Part shown: positions 1 to 6,416 of the stretch, in pieces
How positions within the stretch are numbered: position 1 is the stretch's first letter
Layout: the number at the start of each line of letters is the position of its first letter
DNA from: Deltaproteobacteria bacterium
GTDB taxonomy: Bacteria > Desulfobacterota > Desulfobacteria > Desulfobacterales > Desulfosalsimonadaceae
Reading direction: 5' to 3'
DNA length: 8,158 bases
Assembly (NCBI GenBank): GCA_024280875.1
Contig: JAJRPH010000173.1
Span: forward strand, 1-8,158
Notes under the pieces: generated by a model
Told to the model about the DNA's origin: nothing
The model's input: only the letters and a program-made list of their open reading frames with translations
The model's database searches: none
Program-made: the position numbers and the translations under genes

Positions 1-1408
1 CACGGGCCGACAGGTTCAGTTTGTCAACCGCAGCTTCCAAAAGCCGGGCGGATGTTTGATCAATCGGGCAAAACTTCTTTAAATGACGATTTTTCATTTG
101 CGCGTTGGTAAAAATATTTTCAGAGCCAAACCGCCGGGTCTGATGTTCTCTGGCTTTTACCACCCGCTCACGGATACTTGCGGAAGATTCTTCTGAAACG
201 GCGTTTCTCAGATCCCGGTATGCGACCGGCGGTACTTCAATATGAATATCAATCCGGTCCAGCAATGGCCCGGAAATTTTATTTCTGTATTTCTGTATCT
301 GGCTGTATGAACACCGGCATGCCTTTTTAGGATGCGAATAAAAGCCGCAGGGACAGGGGTTTAAAGCGCCGATCAGCATAAATCCGGACGGATAGGTAAT
401 GGATGTCGCCGCTCTGGATATGGTCACCCGCCGATCCTCAAGGGGCTGCCGAAGCGCTTCTAAAACCTGTTTCTTGAATTCCGCCAGCTCATCTAAAAAA
501 AGAACGCCGTTGTGCGCAAGACTGATTTCCCCAGGCCTCGGGATATTTCCCCCTCCGACCATGCCGGCATCTGAAATGGTATGATGGGGCGCCCGGAAAG
601 GCCTTCGGGTGACCAACGCCTGATCCTTTTCAAGGAGGCCTGCCACACTGAAAATTTTCGTGGTTTCAATGGCTTCCTCAAACGACATGACCGGGACAAT
701 CCCGGGAAACCGCTTGGCCATCATTGTTTTTCCGGAACCAGGGGGGCCGATCATGATCAGGTTATGCCCGCCGGCTGCCGCAATCTCCAGGGCTCGCTTG
801 ACATGCTGCTGGCCCGCGACTTCGGAGAAATCAGATTCCGACAAACTATTTTCATCAAACACATTACTTAAATCAAATAATTCCGGCATGATTTGCTTCT
901 CAGCGCGAACATAATCAACGGCTTCGGCAAGCGTTTTTACGCCAACCACAGATATGCCGTCCACCACCGACGCTTCCCGGCGGTTGTCATACGGCACCAG
1001 AATAGAATGATAATCCAGACGTTTTGCTTCAATAGCCATGGGAAGAGACCCGTTGACCGGCTTAATTCGGCCATCCAGCGACAGTTCCCCTATCATCAGA
1101 AATTTGCCGACTTCTTTTTCCGGAACAATACCGATAGCCGTGAGAATCCCCATGGCAATGGGCAAATCAAAACCGGTCCCATCTTTTTTAATATTTGCAG
1201 GTGCCAGGTTGACCGTAATCCGGTCATCCGGAAACGTATAACCGGAGTTATGAATGGCAGCCTTCACCCGTTCCTTGCTTTCCCGAACAGAAACTTCCGG
1301 CAACCCCACTGTGGTAAAAGTGGGAAGCCCCCTGGAAATATCCACCTCAACTTCCATTAAATATGCATCGATTCCGACAACCGCACTGGTCAAAACCCTG
1401 GAAAGCAA
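1..1408 (-). CDS. comM: ComM/YifB family Mg-chelatase-like AAA+ ATPase, C-terminus cut by window edge
   Basis: ComM is a hexameric AAA+ helicase; in naturally transforming bacteria it promotes branch migration during integration of incoming DNA, but it is also widespread in non-competent species. The first 469 codons are present. The protein begins (M)LSRVLTSAVVGIDAYLMEVE, matching the family N-terminus and its Lon-like S5 fold (about residues 1-170). The Walker A motif GPPGSGKT lies at residues 221-228 and Walker B VLFLDE at 302-307. The cysteine cluster starts NPCPCG at about 350, with two more Cys shortly after. The sequence then runs into the family C-terminal stretch (FTNAQMKNRH) up to LSAR, so roughly 35-40 residues are missing beyond base 1. 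The start is a TTG, chosen because AAAGGAGG sits four bases upstream and the following residues align with the family N-terminus. It is transcribed away from lpxC. I see no clear promoter. Confidence 0.95.
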   Translation of the reverse strand, partial: MLSRVLTSAVVGIDAYLMEVEVDISRGLPTFTTVGLPEVSVRESKERVKAAIHNSGYTFPDDRITVNLAPANIKKDGTGFDLPIAMGILTAIGIVPEKEVGKFLMIGELSLDGRIKPVNGSLPMAIEAKRLDYHSILVPYDNRREASVVDGISVVGVKTLAEAVDYVRAEKQIMPELFDLSNVFDENSLSESDFSEVAGQQHVKRALEIAAAGGHNLIMIGPPGSGKTMMAKRFPGIVPVMSFEEAIETTKIFSVAGLLEKDQALVTRRPFRAPHHTISDAGMVGGGNIPRPGEISLAHNGVLFLDELAEFKKQVLEALRQPLEDRRVTISRAATSITYPSGFMLIGALNPCPCGFYSHPKKACRCSYSQIQKYRNKISGPLLDRIDIHIEVPPVAYRDLRNAVSEESSASIRERVVKAREHQTRRFGSENIFTNAQMKNRHLKKFCPIDQTSARLLEAAVDKLNLSAR

Positions 1409-1443
1409 AGATCCTCCTTTCAATCAGATCTGGAAAACGAAAC

Positions 1444-1467
1444 AACCTAAATCGCTCAACTTAGGTT
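1444..1467. repeat. Small inverted repeat upstream of comM
   Basis: AACCTAA (1444-1450) and TTAGGTT (1461-1467) form a perfect 7-bp inverted repeat with a 10-base spacer. It lies about 36 bp upstream of the comM TTG start, so it falls in the comM leader or promoter. It has no T-run on either side, so it does not resemble an intrinsic terminator. Its function is unknown. Confidence 0.4.
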
Positions 1468-1487
1468 TCATATATTGTCTTAACAAG

Positions 1488-1518
1488 AAGCGATTATCTA
1501 ATTCATCCATAATCGCTT
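1488..1518. repeat. 10-bp perfect inverted repeat upstream of comM
   Basis: AAGCGATTAT (1488-1497) pairs perfectly with ATAATCGCTT (1509-1518) across an 11-base loop. The core ATCGCT also occurs once more at 1451-1456 inside the neighbouring repeat. The position, about 80-110 bp upstream of comM on the minus strand, would suit an operator, but no known regulator site is recognised. Confidence 0.4.
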
Positions 1519-1549
1519 GAAATAATTGATAAGTTATTTTATCATAAAG

Positions 1550-1565
1550 TGGTGATGGATCACCA
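1550..1565. repeat. 16-bp near-palindrome TGGTGAT-GG-ATCACCA
   Basis: Seven-base perfect arms flank a two-base centre. The loop is too tight for a good RNA hairpin, so if it is functional it is more likely a dyad protein-binding site. It lies in the AT-rich spacer away from both genes. I cannot assign a regulator. Confidence 0.35.
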
Positions 1566-1725
1566 TAAAAAGCTTTTCATTAATTTAAAAATATGAAATA
1601 TAACAAAGCCACTTTAAGATGACAATGTATAAAAGAATCTAATTTTTAAAATATCACACGCAGATTGCATTTTTTTATCTGATCGGCTATATTTATAAAT
1701 TAAAATATTTTAATAAATTATGATT

Positions 1726-1876
1726 GACAAAACCGTAAAAAGTCGAATTTAGACGGCAAAGAAAAAAGTTCCAAATTCGAAGCGCGCAAATCCTGAGCAA
1801 TGATTAGTATTTATTGTACTTTGAAACCGCAAGGGATGAAGCGCAACAAAGAATTTGGACTTTTTTCTTTGCCGTC
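1726..1876. mobile_element. Miniature inverted-repeat element, copy A, with 7-bp flanking direct repeats
   Basis: This ~151-bp non-coding element aligns without gaps to copy B at 5972-6122 (about 30 mismatches over 152 positions by hand count, near 80% identity). It folds on itself: the arm at 1752-1778 (GACGGCAAAG...CCAAATTC) is the reverse complement of 1851-1876 apart from one extra base. A second, inner pair (GCGCGCAAATCCT near 1782-1794 against GGGATGAAGCGC near 1833-1844) is imperfect. The element is bordered by ATGATTG at 1720-1726 and again at 1877-1883. These repeats abut the homology with copy B, as expected of a target-site duplication. The left border is uncertain by one base. It encodes no protein, so any movement would need a transposase in trans. 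Confidence 0.75.
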
Positions 1877-1928
1877 ATGATTGCCCTGTAAAAAGTAATA
1901 TGATGGCTAAGTTAAATTGTTTGGAACA

Positions 1929-1957
1929 TTGATACCGGCAATATTTTAGTATATTAT
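1929..1957 (+). promoter_or_regulatory. Putative sigma-70-type promoter of lpxC
   Basis: TTGATA at 1929-1934 (five of six matches to TTGACA) is followed after 17 bp by TATTAT at 1952-1957 (five of six to TATAAT). A second overlapping box, TATAAT, is at 1955-1960. Transcription would start near 1964, giving a leader of about 24 bases before the first lpxC ATG. It lies just downstream of miniature element A and could serve the whole lpxC-DUF4390-kinase operon. Confidence 0.45.
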
Positions 1958-1987
1958 AATAAAAACCGAAGGATAATACCGTCGATT

Positions 1988-2911
1988 ATGATGATGGCAT
2001 ACAAACAGCGGACCTTGAAAAAACCGGCACATTTTACCGGCGTGGGGGTTCATTCAGGCGAAACAGTCAATCTGACGATTAATCCCGCCCCCCCGAACTA
2101 CGGCATTAATTTCAAACGCATCGATCTCCCGGCACATCCCATGATAAAAGCCCATTTTAACCGGGTGGTCGATACTAGTCTGGCCACCGTAATCGGGGAG
2201 AATGAAGAAGGGTGTATTGTATCCACCATTGAGCATGTGATGGCATGTCTTGCAGGACTCTCCATTGACAATGTGGTGATTGAAATTGACGGACATGAAA
2301 CCCCGATCATGGACGGCAGCGCTGCCCAGTTCACCCAAAAAGTTAAAGACGCCGGCGTCATTTCCCAGGACGCGCCGAGAATGTATTTTGTCATTAAAAA
2401 ACCCATTGTGCTGGAAAAAGATGGAAAATCCGTCAGACTCTATCCGGCCCGGAACTTTAAAATCACATGCACCATTGAATTTGATCATCCGGCAATCGGA
2501 AACCAGACTTTTTCCATTGATTTAACTGAAAAAACGTTTGAAGAAGAAATTTGCCGGGCCCGAACATTCGGTTTTCTGCATGAAGTGGAATACATGAAAT
2601 TCTATGGCCTGGCAAAAGGCGGCTCCCTGGACAATGCGGTGGTCATCAATGAAAACGGGGTCATGAATAAGGAGGGACTCCGGTTTGCCGACGAATTCGT
2701 GCGTCACAAAATCCTTGACTGCATCGGCGACTTCTCGCTTCTGGGAATGCCGATCATTGGACACGCCGTATTGTATAAATCCGGTCATCAGTTCAACCAT
2801 GAATTCTTAAAAGAATTCTTTAAACAAAAATCCTCATGGGAAACCATGACGCTAAAAGCGTTTGAAGCCGCAAATCAGAGTATCCCGAAACCATCTGCCG
2901 TTTTGAGCTGA
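1988..2911 (+). CDS. lpxC: UDP-3-O-acyl-N-acetylglucosamine deacetylase (LpxC)
   Basis: LpxC is the cytoplasmic zinc enzyme that removes the acetyl group from UDP-3-O-acyl-GlcNAc, the committed step of lipid A synthesis. At 307 residues it has the usual length. All catalytic landmarks are visible. Residues 81-83 (IEH) provide the catalytic Glu82 and zinc ligand His83. HKILD at 240-244 provides zinc ligands His240 and Asp244. KSGH at 264-267 provides the catalytic His267. IMDGSAA (107-113), SRARTFGF-like CRARTFGF (189-196) and the terminal PSAVLS are family signatures. The start is ambiguous: three tandem ATG codons lie at 1988, 1991 and 1994, and the only ribosome-site-like sequence, AAGGA at 1969-1973, is 14-20 bases upstream, further than usual. 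The third ATG gives an N-terminus closest to that of E. coli LpxC. It is followed after 40 bp by the DUF4390 gene. Confidence 0.97.
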   Translation: MMMAYKQRTLKKPAHFTGVGVHSGETVNLTINPAPPNYGINFKRIDLPAHPMIKAHFNRVVDTSLATVIGENEEGCIVSTIEHVMACLAGLSIDNVVIEIDGHETPIMDGSAAQFTQKVKDAGVISQDAPRMYFVIKKPIVLEKDGKSVRLYPARNFKITCTIEFDHPAIGNQTFSIDLTEKTFEEEICRARTFGFLHEVEYMKFYGLAKGGSLDNAVVINENGVMNKEGLRFADEFVRHKILDCIGDFSLLGMPIIGHAVLYKSGHQFNHEFLKEFFKQKSSWETMTLKAFEAANQSIPKPSAVLS

Positions 2912-2951
2912 GTTGACACTGTTGCGACATACTAAAAAAACAAGGATAATA

Positions 2952-3515
2952 ATGCAAAAGTATATTAAAATTTGCACTTTGTTTTTATGCTTCACCCTAC
3001 TATTGCCATTATGCGCTTTTGCCATTGATGTGCAGCTGACCAGCATGAAGGTCACCGAATCCGGCGACGACCTGCTCCTCTCGCTGAAAGTCGAAGGCGC
3101 GTTTAATGAGAAACTGGAAGAGGCCGTATTAAACGGCATTCCGGCAACTTTTTCTTTTTTTATTATTTTGGACCGGAAGCGGACATTTTGGGCGGACGAA
3201 CAAATCGTTGAACTGAATGTGACCCATACGCTAAAATATCATAACCTGAAAAATCATTATATCATTAAAAAATCCTGGCAAGACAATAAACCGGTTATCG
3301 CGGAATCATTTGACGAAGCAAAAAAAATGATGTCTGAAATCAACGGTCTGAATATCGTCCCTCTAAAAAAACTAAAGGAGGGAAGCCGATACAAGATCAC
3401 GGCCAAGGCGGAACTTGACAAAGTCAGGCTGCCGATTATCCTTAATTATATTTTCTTTTTTGCTTCCCTGTGGGATTTTGAAACCGAATGGCATTCTTAT
3501 GAATTTATTTACTAA
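2952..3515 (+). CDS. DUF4390 domain protein, secreted or membrane-anchored
   Basis: This 187-residue protein has a clear N-terminal signal peptide: MQKYIK, a hydrophobic core (residues 7-21), then an AFA signal-peptidase site ending at residue 24. LPLC precedes the site, but Pro and Leu before the Cys argue against a lipobox. The mature part is a beta-rich domain of DUF4390 type. It contains W-rich lines (TFWADEQIVELN; SWQDNKP), a RYKITAKAELDKVRLP stretch near the end, and a C-terminal WDFETEWHSYEFIY that matches the family's ending. The function is not known; I infer a periplasmic role. An ATG 39 bases further upstream (2913) would spoil the signal peptide and has no ribosome site, whereas AAGGAT lies six bases before 2952. 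The gene sits between lpxC and a sensor kinase and overlaps the kinase start by 17 bp, suggesting translational coupling. Confidence 0.8.
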   Translation: MQKYIKICTLFLCFTLLLPLCAFAIDVQLTSMKVTESGDDLLLSLKVEGAFNEKLEEAVLNGIPATFSFFIILDRKRTFWADEQIVELNVTHTLKYHNLKNHYIIKKSWQDNKPVIAESFDEAKKMMSEINGLNIVPLKKLKEGSRYKITAKAELDKVRLPIILNYIFFFASLWDFETEWHSYEFIY

Positions 3516-5796
3516 GCGCCTTTCCCGCAAGACCAAGGAATTAAAAGCAGTTATCGCCAGGAGGCGAAACAAATATAAAAACCCGGTAATTCCTGAATCT
3601 CAGGACAACCGCAGGCGCCGTAAGCGCGATTTCATCATCATCGGAATCGTCATCGCCATCGTTACACTTCTGTCTTTTTTCACCATCGAAACACTGCAGT
3701 TCAACAGCGACATCCCGGTATCGAATATGGTATTGATGTTTATTCTGATCAACATCAATATGCTGCTGGTAGTCCTGCTGATTTTCCTGGTATTCAGGAA
3801 CCTGGTTAAACTGATTTATGAACGGCGAAAAAAAGTCGAGGGGAGCAAACTTAGAACAAAACTCGTGGCAACATTCATAACGTTAACACTTCTGCCTTCC
3901 ACAGTCCTGTTCTTCTTTTCACTCCATTTTATCACATCAAGCATCGAGTTCTGGTTCCAAATTCCCATTGACCAGTCCCTGGATAATTCACTGGCCGTGG
4001 GACGGAATATATACAAACTCGTGGAAGGCAACAACACCTTCTTTCTGGACAAAGCCGCCTACCAGATCATCAGCCGCGACCTGTTATCCAATAAAAACAA
4101 AAAAGAACTTTCAAACTATACCCAGGTGGTTCAGCGGGCATTTAATTTAAACGTTGTTGAAGTATACAATGCCGATTTCAAGCGACTGACCGTTTCTGTA
4201 GATTCAAAACTCGGGGACAAGGCATTTACGCTGATCACCGAGGATGCTTTTCAAACCGGCATCAATCGAAAAACCGATACCTGGGCTGTTTCAGAAAATT
4301 TTGACGGCGGGGAAGTCATACGCAATATTTCCGCTATTCCGTTCGGCGCTGCCAAAGACGAAATCAAAGGATTTGTTGTCATCAGCGTTCTGCTTCCACA
4401 GGACCTGGTCAGAAACCTGGCCTCTATCTCAAAAGGGGTTGAAGAATACCAGCAGATGAAGATGCTGAAACAACCCGTACAGTTTACATATTATATTATA
4501 CTGACGGTGGTCGCCCTGCTGGTTGTTTTTTGCGCCATCTGGTTCGGCATGTATCTGTCCAAAAGTATTACCATCCCTATCATGGAACTGGCGGAAGGGA
4601 CAAGACGCGTTGCCGGCGGCGACCTTACTTATAATATTAATGTGGTGGCGGATGATGAGATAAAAACCCTGGTCGATTCATTTAATAAAATGACCCGAGA
4701 CCTGCGTTTCAGCCGAAAAGAGCTGGAACTCTCCGCCCGGGAACTCTTTGAGAAGAATATCGAAATTGACGAAAGACGGCGGTACATGGAAATTGTTTTA
4801 AACAATGTTTCCACCGGTGTTATTTCTCTGGATTCCAGAGGACTTGTGGCCACGACCAACCATTCTGCCGAAAAAATGCTCGACATAAACGCTTCCACCA
4901 TTACCAAAAAAAGCTATAAACATATTTTAAAAAATCAGCACGATGATCTGGCGGATGAAATCTATGACTGGTTCTGGAATAAGCGAGAAAAAAGTCTGTC
5001 CAGGTCATTAAACATGACCATCGGAGGATTGCCCAAAAGTTTCAAGGTAAACTTCAATGCATTAGAAGATGACTCCGGGCGTCAGATCGGCCTGGTAATG
5101 GTTTTTGACGACATGACTGAACTGGAAAAAGCACAGCGAATGTCAGCATGGCGGGAAGTTGCCCGAAGGGTTGCCCATGAAGTCAAAAATCCGCTAACCC
5201 CGATTTCCCTGTCTGCGCAGCGACTGAAACGAAAATATAAACACATCATAAATGACCCTGTTTTTGAAGACTGCACCCAGACGATCATCGACCACACGGA
5301 GCTGATCAAGAACCTGATTAACGAATTCGCGACATTTGCACGGTTTCCCACAGCCAATCCGGAGCCGTGTGAGCTGCCGCCAATCATCCATGAAACGATT
5401 GCCTTGTATAAAGAAGGGCTCCCAAACATCAAGTTTGCCGCCCATATACCGGACAATGTCCCGGTTCTCCTGCTCGACCGGCAGCAGATCAAGCAAACCC
5501 TGATCAACTTAATCGATAATGCCATTGCATCCATTCGCACCACCGGTAAAATCAGCGTAACGATTGAAAATAGTGCGGATGAAAAAATCGTTAAACTGAT
5601 CGTGGCAGATACGGGTTCGGGGATATCAGATGTGGTCAAGCCATCGCTATTTGAACCGGATTTTACCACCAAAAAATCCGGTATGGGACTGGGACTGGCA
5701 ATCGTTAGCACCATTATTTCCGACCATAACGGTAAAATCCATGTTGAAGAAAATGATCCGCACGGAGCTAAGTTTATTATTGAGTTTCCGGTTTAA
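3499..5796 (+). CDS. NtrY-type transmembrane sensor histidine kinase (HAMP, PAS, HisKA, HATPase)
   Basis: This is a 765-residue two-component sensor that would sense a periplasmic or membrane signal and phosphorylate a sigma-54-type response regulator. It has the topology of NtrY. A basic N-terminus is followed by a TM hairpin (about 44-66 and 76-99), a third TM (about 121-145), a periplasmic sensor region (about 150-328), and a fourth TM (about 330-352). HAMP follows at about 354-406 (ending before coiled-coil ELELSARELFE), then PAS at about 425-540 and the dimerisation domain with phospho-acceptor His560 in RRVAHEVKNPLTPI. The ATP-binding domain has N-box NLIDNA (Asn674), DTGSG (704-708) and GMGLGLAI (728-735). 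All key residues are present. An in-frame ATG at 3415 would overlap DUF4390 by 101 bp; the ATG at 3499 overlaps by 17 bp and gives the expected basic start, although its ribosome site is weak. No NtrX-like regulator follows within the window. Confidence 0.9.
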   Translation: MNLFTKRLSRKTKELKAVIARRRNKYKNPVIPESQDNRRRRKRDFIIIGIVIAIVTLLSFFTIETLQFNSDIPVSNMVLMFILININMLLVVLLIFLVFRNLVKLIYERRKKVEGSKLRTKLVATFITLTLLPSTVLFFFSLHFITSSIEFWFQIPIDQSLDNSLAVGRNIYKLVEGNNTFFLDKAAYQIISRDLLSNKNKKELSNYTQVVQRAFNLNVVEVYNADFKRLTVSVDSKLGDKAFTLITEDAFQTGINRKTDTWAVSENFDGGEVIRNISAIPFGAAKDEIKGFVVISVLLPQDLVRNLASISKGVEEYQQMKMLKQPVQFTYYIILTVVALLVVFCAIWFGMYLSKSITIPIMELAEGTRRVAGGDLTYNINVVADDEIKTLVDSFNKMTRDLRFSRKELELSARELFEKNIEIDERRRYMEIVLNNVSTGVISLDSRGLVATTNHSAEKMLDINASTITKKSYKHILKNQHDDLADEIYDWFWNKREKSLSRSLNMTIGGLPKSFKVNFNALEDDSGRQIGLVMVFDDMTELEKAQRMSAWREVARRVAHEVKNPLTPISLSAQRLKRKYKHIINDPVFEDCTQTIIDHTELIKNLINEFATFARFPTANPEPCELPPIIHETIALYKEGLPNIKFAAHIPDNVPVLLLDRQQIKQTLINLIDNAIASIRTTGKISVTIENSADEKIVKLIVADTGSGISDVVKPSLFEPDFTTKKSGMGLGLAIVSTIISDHNGKIHVEENDPHGAKFIIEFPV

Positions 5797-5880
5797 CATG
5801 CTGTTAAAAACTATTGCGCTTGGCCCTACGGCGTTAAAATGTTGGCTCAAAATGCTCATTTATAAATTTAAAGAAACAAC

Positions 5881-5907
5881 AGTTGTACGGAATTTTTCCG
5901 TACAACT
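5881..5907. promoter_or_regulatory. 12-bp perfect palindrome overlapping a -35 box, possible operator
   Basis: AGTTGTACGGAA (5881-5892) and TTCCGTACAACT (5896-5907) are exact reverse complements separated by TTT. The right arm ends on the first base of the TTGACA box. No T-run follows, so a terminator is unlikely. Type II toxin-antitoxin operons are usually repressed by antitoxin binding to palindromes at their promoter, so an operator for the downstream ribbon-helix-helix antitoxin is a reasonable inference. Confidence 0.5.
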
Positions 5908-5935
5908 TGACAAACCCATAAAGATGCCTTATGCT
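5907..5935 (+). promoter_or_regulatory. Putative promoter of the toxin-antitoxin operon
   Basis: A consensus TTGACA (5907-5912) is followed after 17 bp by TATGCT (5930-5935), four of six matches to TATAAT. Transcription would begin near 5942. That leaves about 205 bases before the antitoxin ATG today, but only about 47 if miniature element B and its duplicated target are removed. No sigma-factor evidence exists beyond the match. Confidence 0.4.
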
Positions 5936-5971
5936 CATTATGTAATTATAAAGTTTAACCAGATAATATCT

Positions 5972-6122
5972 GACAAACCCGTAAAAAGTCAGATTGCGAT
6001 GGCAAAGAAAAAAGCTCCAAATTCAAGGCGCGCAAATCCTGAGTGATGATTTGTACTTAGCGTACCATGAAGAAACGAAGGATGAGGCGCAACACAGAAT
6101 TTGGACTTTTTACGAAGCCATC
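5972..6122. mobile_element. Miniature inverted-repeat element, copy B, with 7-bp flanking direct repeats
   Basis: This 151-bp non-coding element is homologous without gaps to copy A (1726-1876). Its two ends are imperfect terminal inverted repeats: GACAAACCCGTAAAAAGTC on the left against the reverse complement of GACTTTTTACGAAGCCATC on the right, sharing GA and an 11-base CGTAAAAAGTC core. An alternative longer fold pairs 5998-6024 with 6097-6122. The centre carries a small GTAC...GTAC dyad near 6053-6064. AATATCT at 5965-5971 is repeated exactly at 6123-6129 on the other side, consistent with a 7-bp target-site duplication. It lies directly upstream of the antitoxin ribosome site. Confidence 0.78.
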
Positions 6123-6146
6123 AATATCTCAGTAAGGAGAATAACA

Positions 6147-6416
6147 ATGACTACTGCTCGCCTTGATATGAGATTAAATGAAGAAATAAAGGCAAAAGCA
6201 GAAAAGGCATCTGCATTGCTTGGATTGAGGAGTATCACTGAGTATGTTGTTCGTCTTATAGATGAGAATGCTACTCAAGTAATTGCTCAACATGAAAGTA
6301 TAACAGTTGAAAATGATATTTTCGATCGTTTTATGAGTGCATGCAAAAAAGCGCAAACGCCAAATAAAGCTTTGCTGGATGCCGCAACTTATACAAAAAA
6401 ACAAGGTATTAAATGA
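6147..6416 (+). CDS. TacA/DUF1778-type ribbon-helix-helix antitoxin
   Basis: This 89-residue protein would bind DNA as a dimer and neutralise the acetyltransferase toxin encoded next to it. The N-terminal half is a ribbon-helix-helix: strand TTARLDMRLN (2-11), helix EEIKAKAEKASALLG (12-26), then SITEYVVRLIDENA (29-42). The C-terminal half has the DUF1778 toxin-binding pattern: a short FDRFMSACKKA helix (59-69), TPN (71-73), then KALLDAA (74-80). The ATG at 6147 is preferred because AAGGAG is seven bases upstream and the family N-terminus starts here. An in-frame ATG at 5994 would add 51 residues encoded by miniature element B. The stop overlaps the toxin start (ATGA). Codon use is more AT-rich than in the lpxC operon, suggesting acquisition by transfer. 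Confidence 0.9.
   Translation: MTTARLDMRLNEEIKAKAEKASALLGLRSITEYVVRLIDENATQVIAQHESITVENDIFDRFMSACKKAQTPNKALLDAATYTKKQGIK

Larger units (their letters stand above)
1409..1987. other. AT-rich divergent spacer between comM and lpxC
   Basis: This 579-bp region separates two genes transcribed in opposite directions. I see no credible protein gene in it. From left to right it holds three small inverted repeats (about 1444-1467, 1488-1518, 1550-1565), a very AT-rich stretch (about 1566-1740), one copy of a miniature inverted-repeat element (1726-1876), and a promoter-like sequence for lpxC (1929-1957). Confidence 0.7.
5797..6146. other. Spacer between the kinase gene and the toxin-antitoxin operon
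   Basis: These 350 bp contain no supported gene. An open frame (5798-6046) exists but runs through the palindrome and the miniature element and has no ribosome site. The spacer holds a perfect palindrome (5881-5907), a promoter-like sequence (5907-5935), the miniature element copy B (5972-6122), and the antitoxin ribosome site AAGGAG (6134-6139). I see no intrinsic terminator after the kinase gene. Confidence 0.6.

Noticed and set aside
399..1520. Several plus-strand open frames opposite comM
   Set aside because: They are antisense to a clearly conserved ATPase whose motifs lie on the minus strand; their translations have no recognisable features.
5082..5714. A 210-codon minus-strand open frame within the kinase gene
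   Set aside because: It is the complement of the conserved HisKA and ATP-binding domains and has no ribosome site or domain signal.
5881..5907. Palindrome considered as an intrinsic terminator of the lpxC operon
   Set aside because: The stem is followed by TGACAAACCC rather than a run of T, and the loop is only three bases; an operator fits better.
5798..6046. Open frame starting at the ATG two bases after the kinase stop, about 82 codons
   Set aside because: It reads through the palindrome, the promoter-like sequence and most of the miniature element, has no ribosome site, and its product resembles no family I know.
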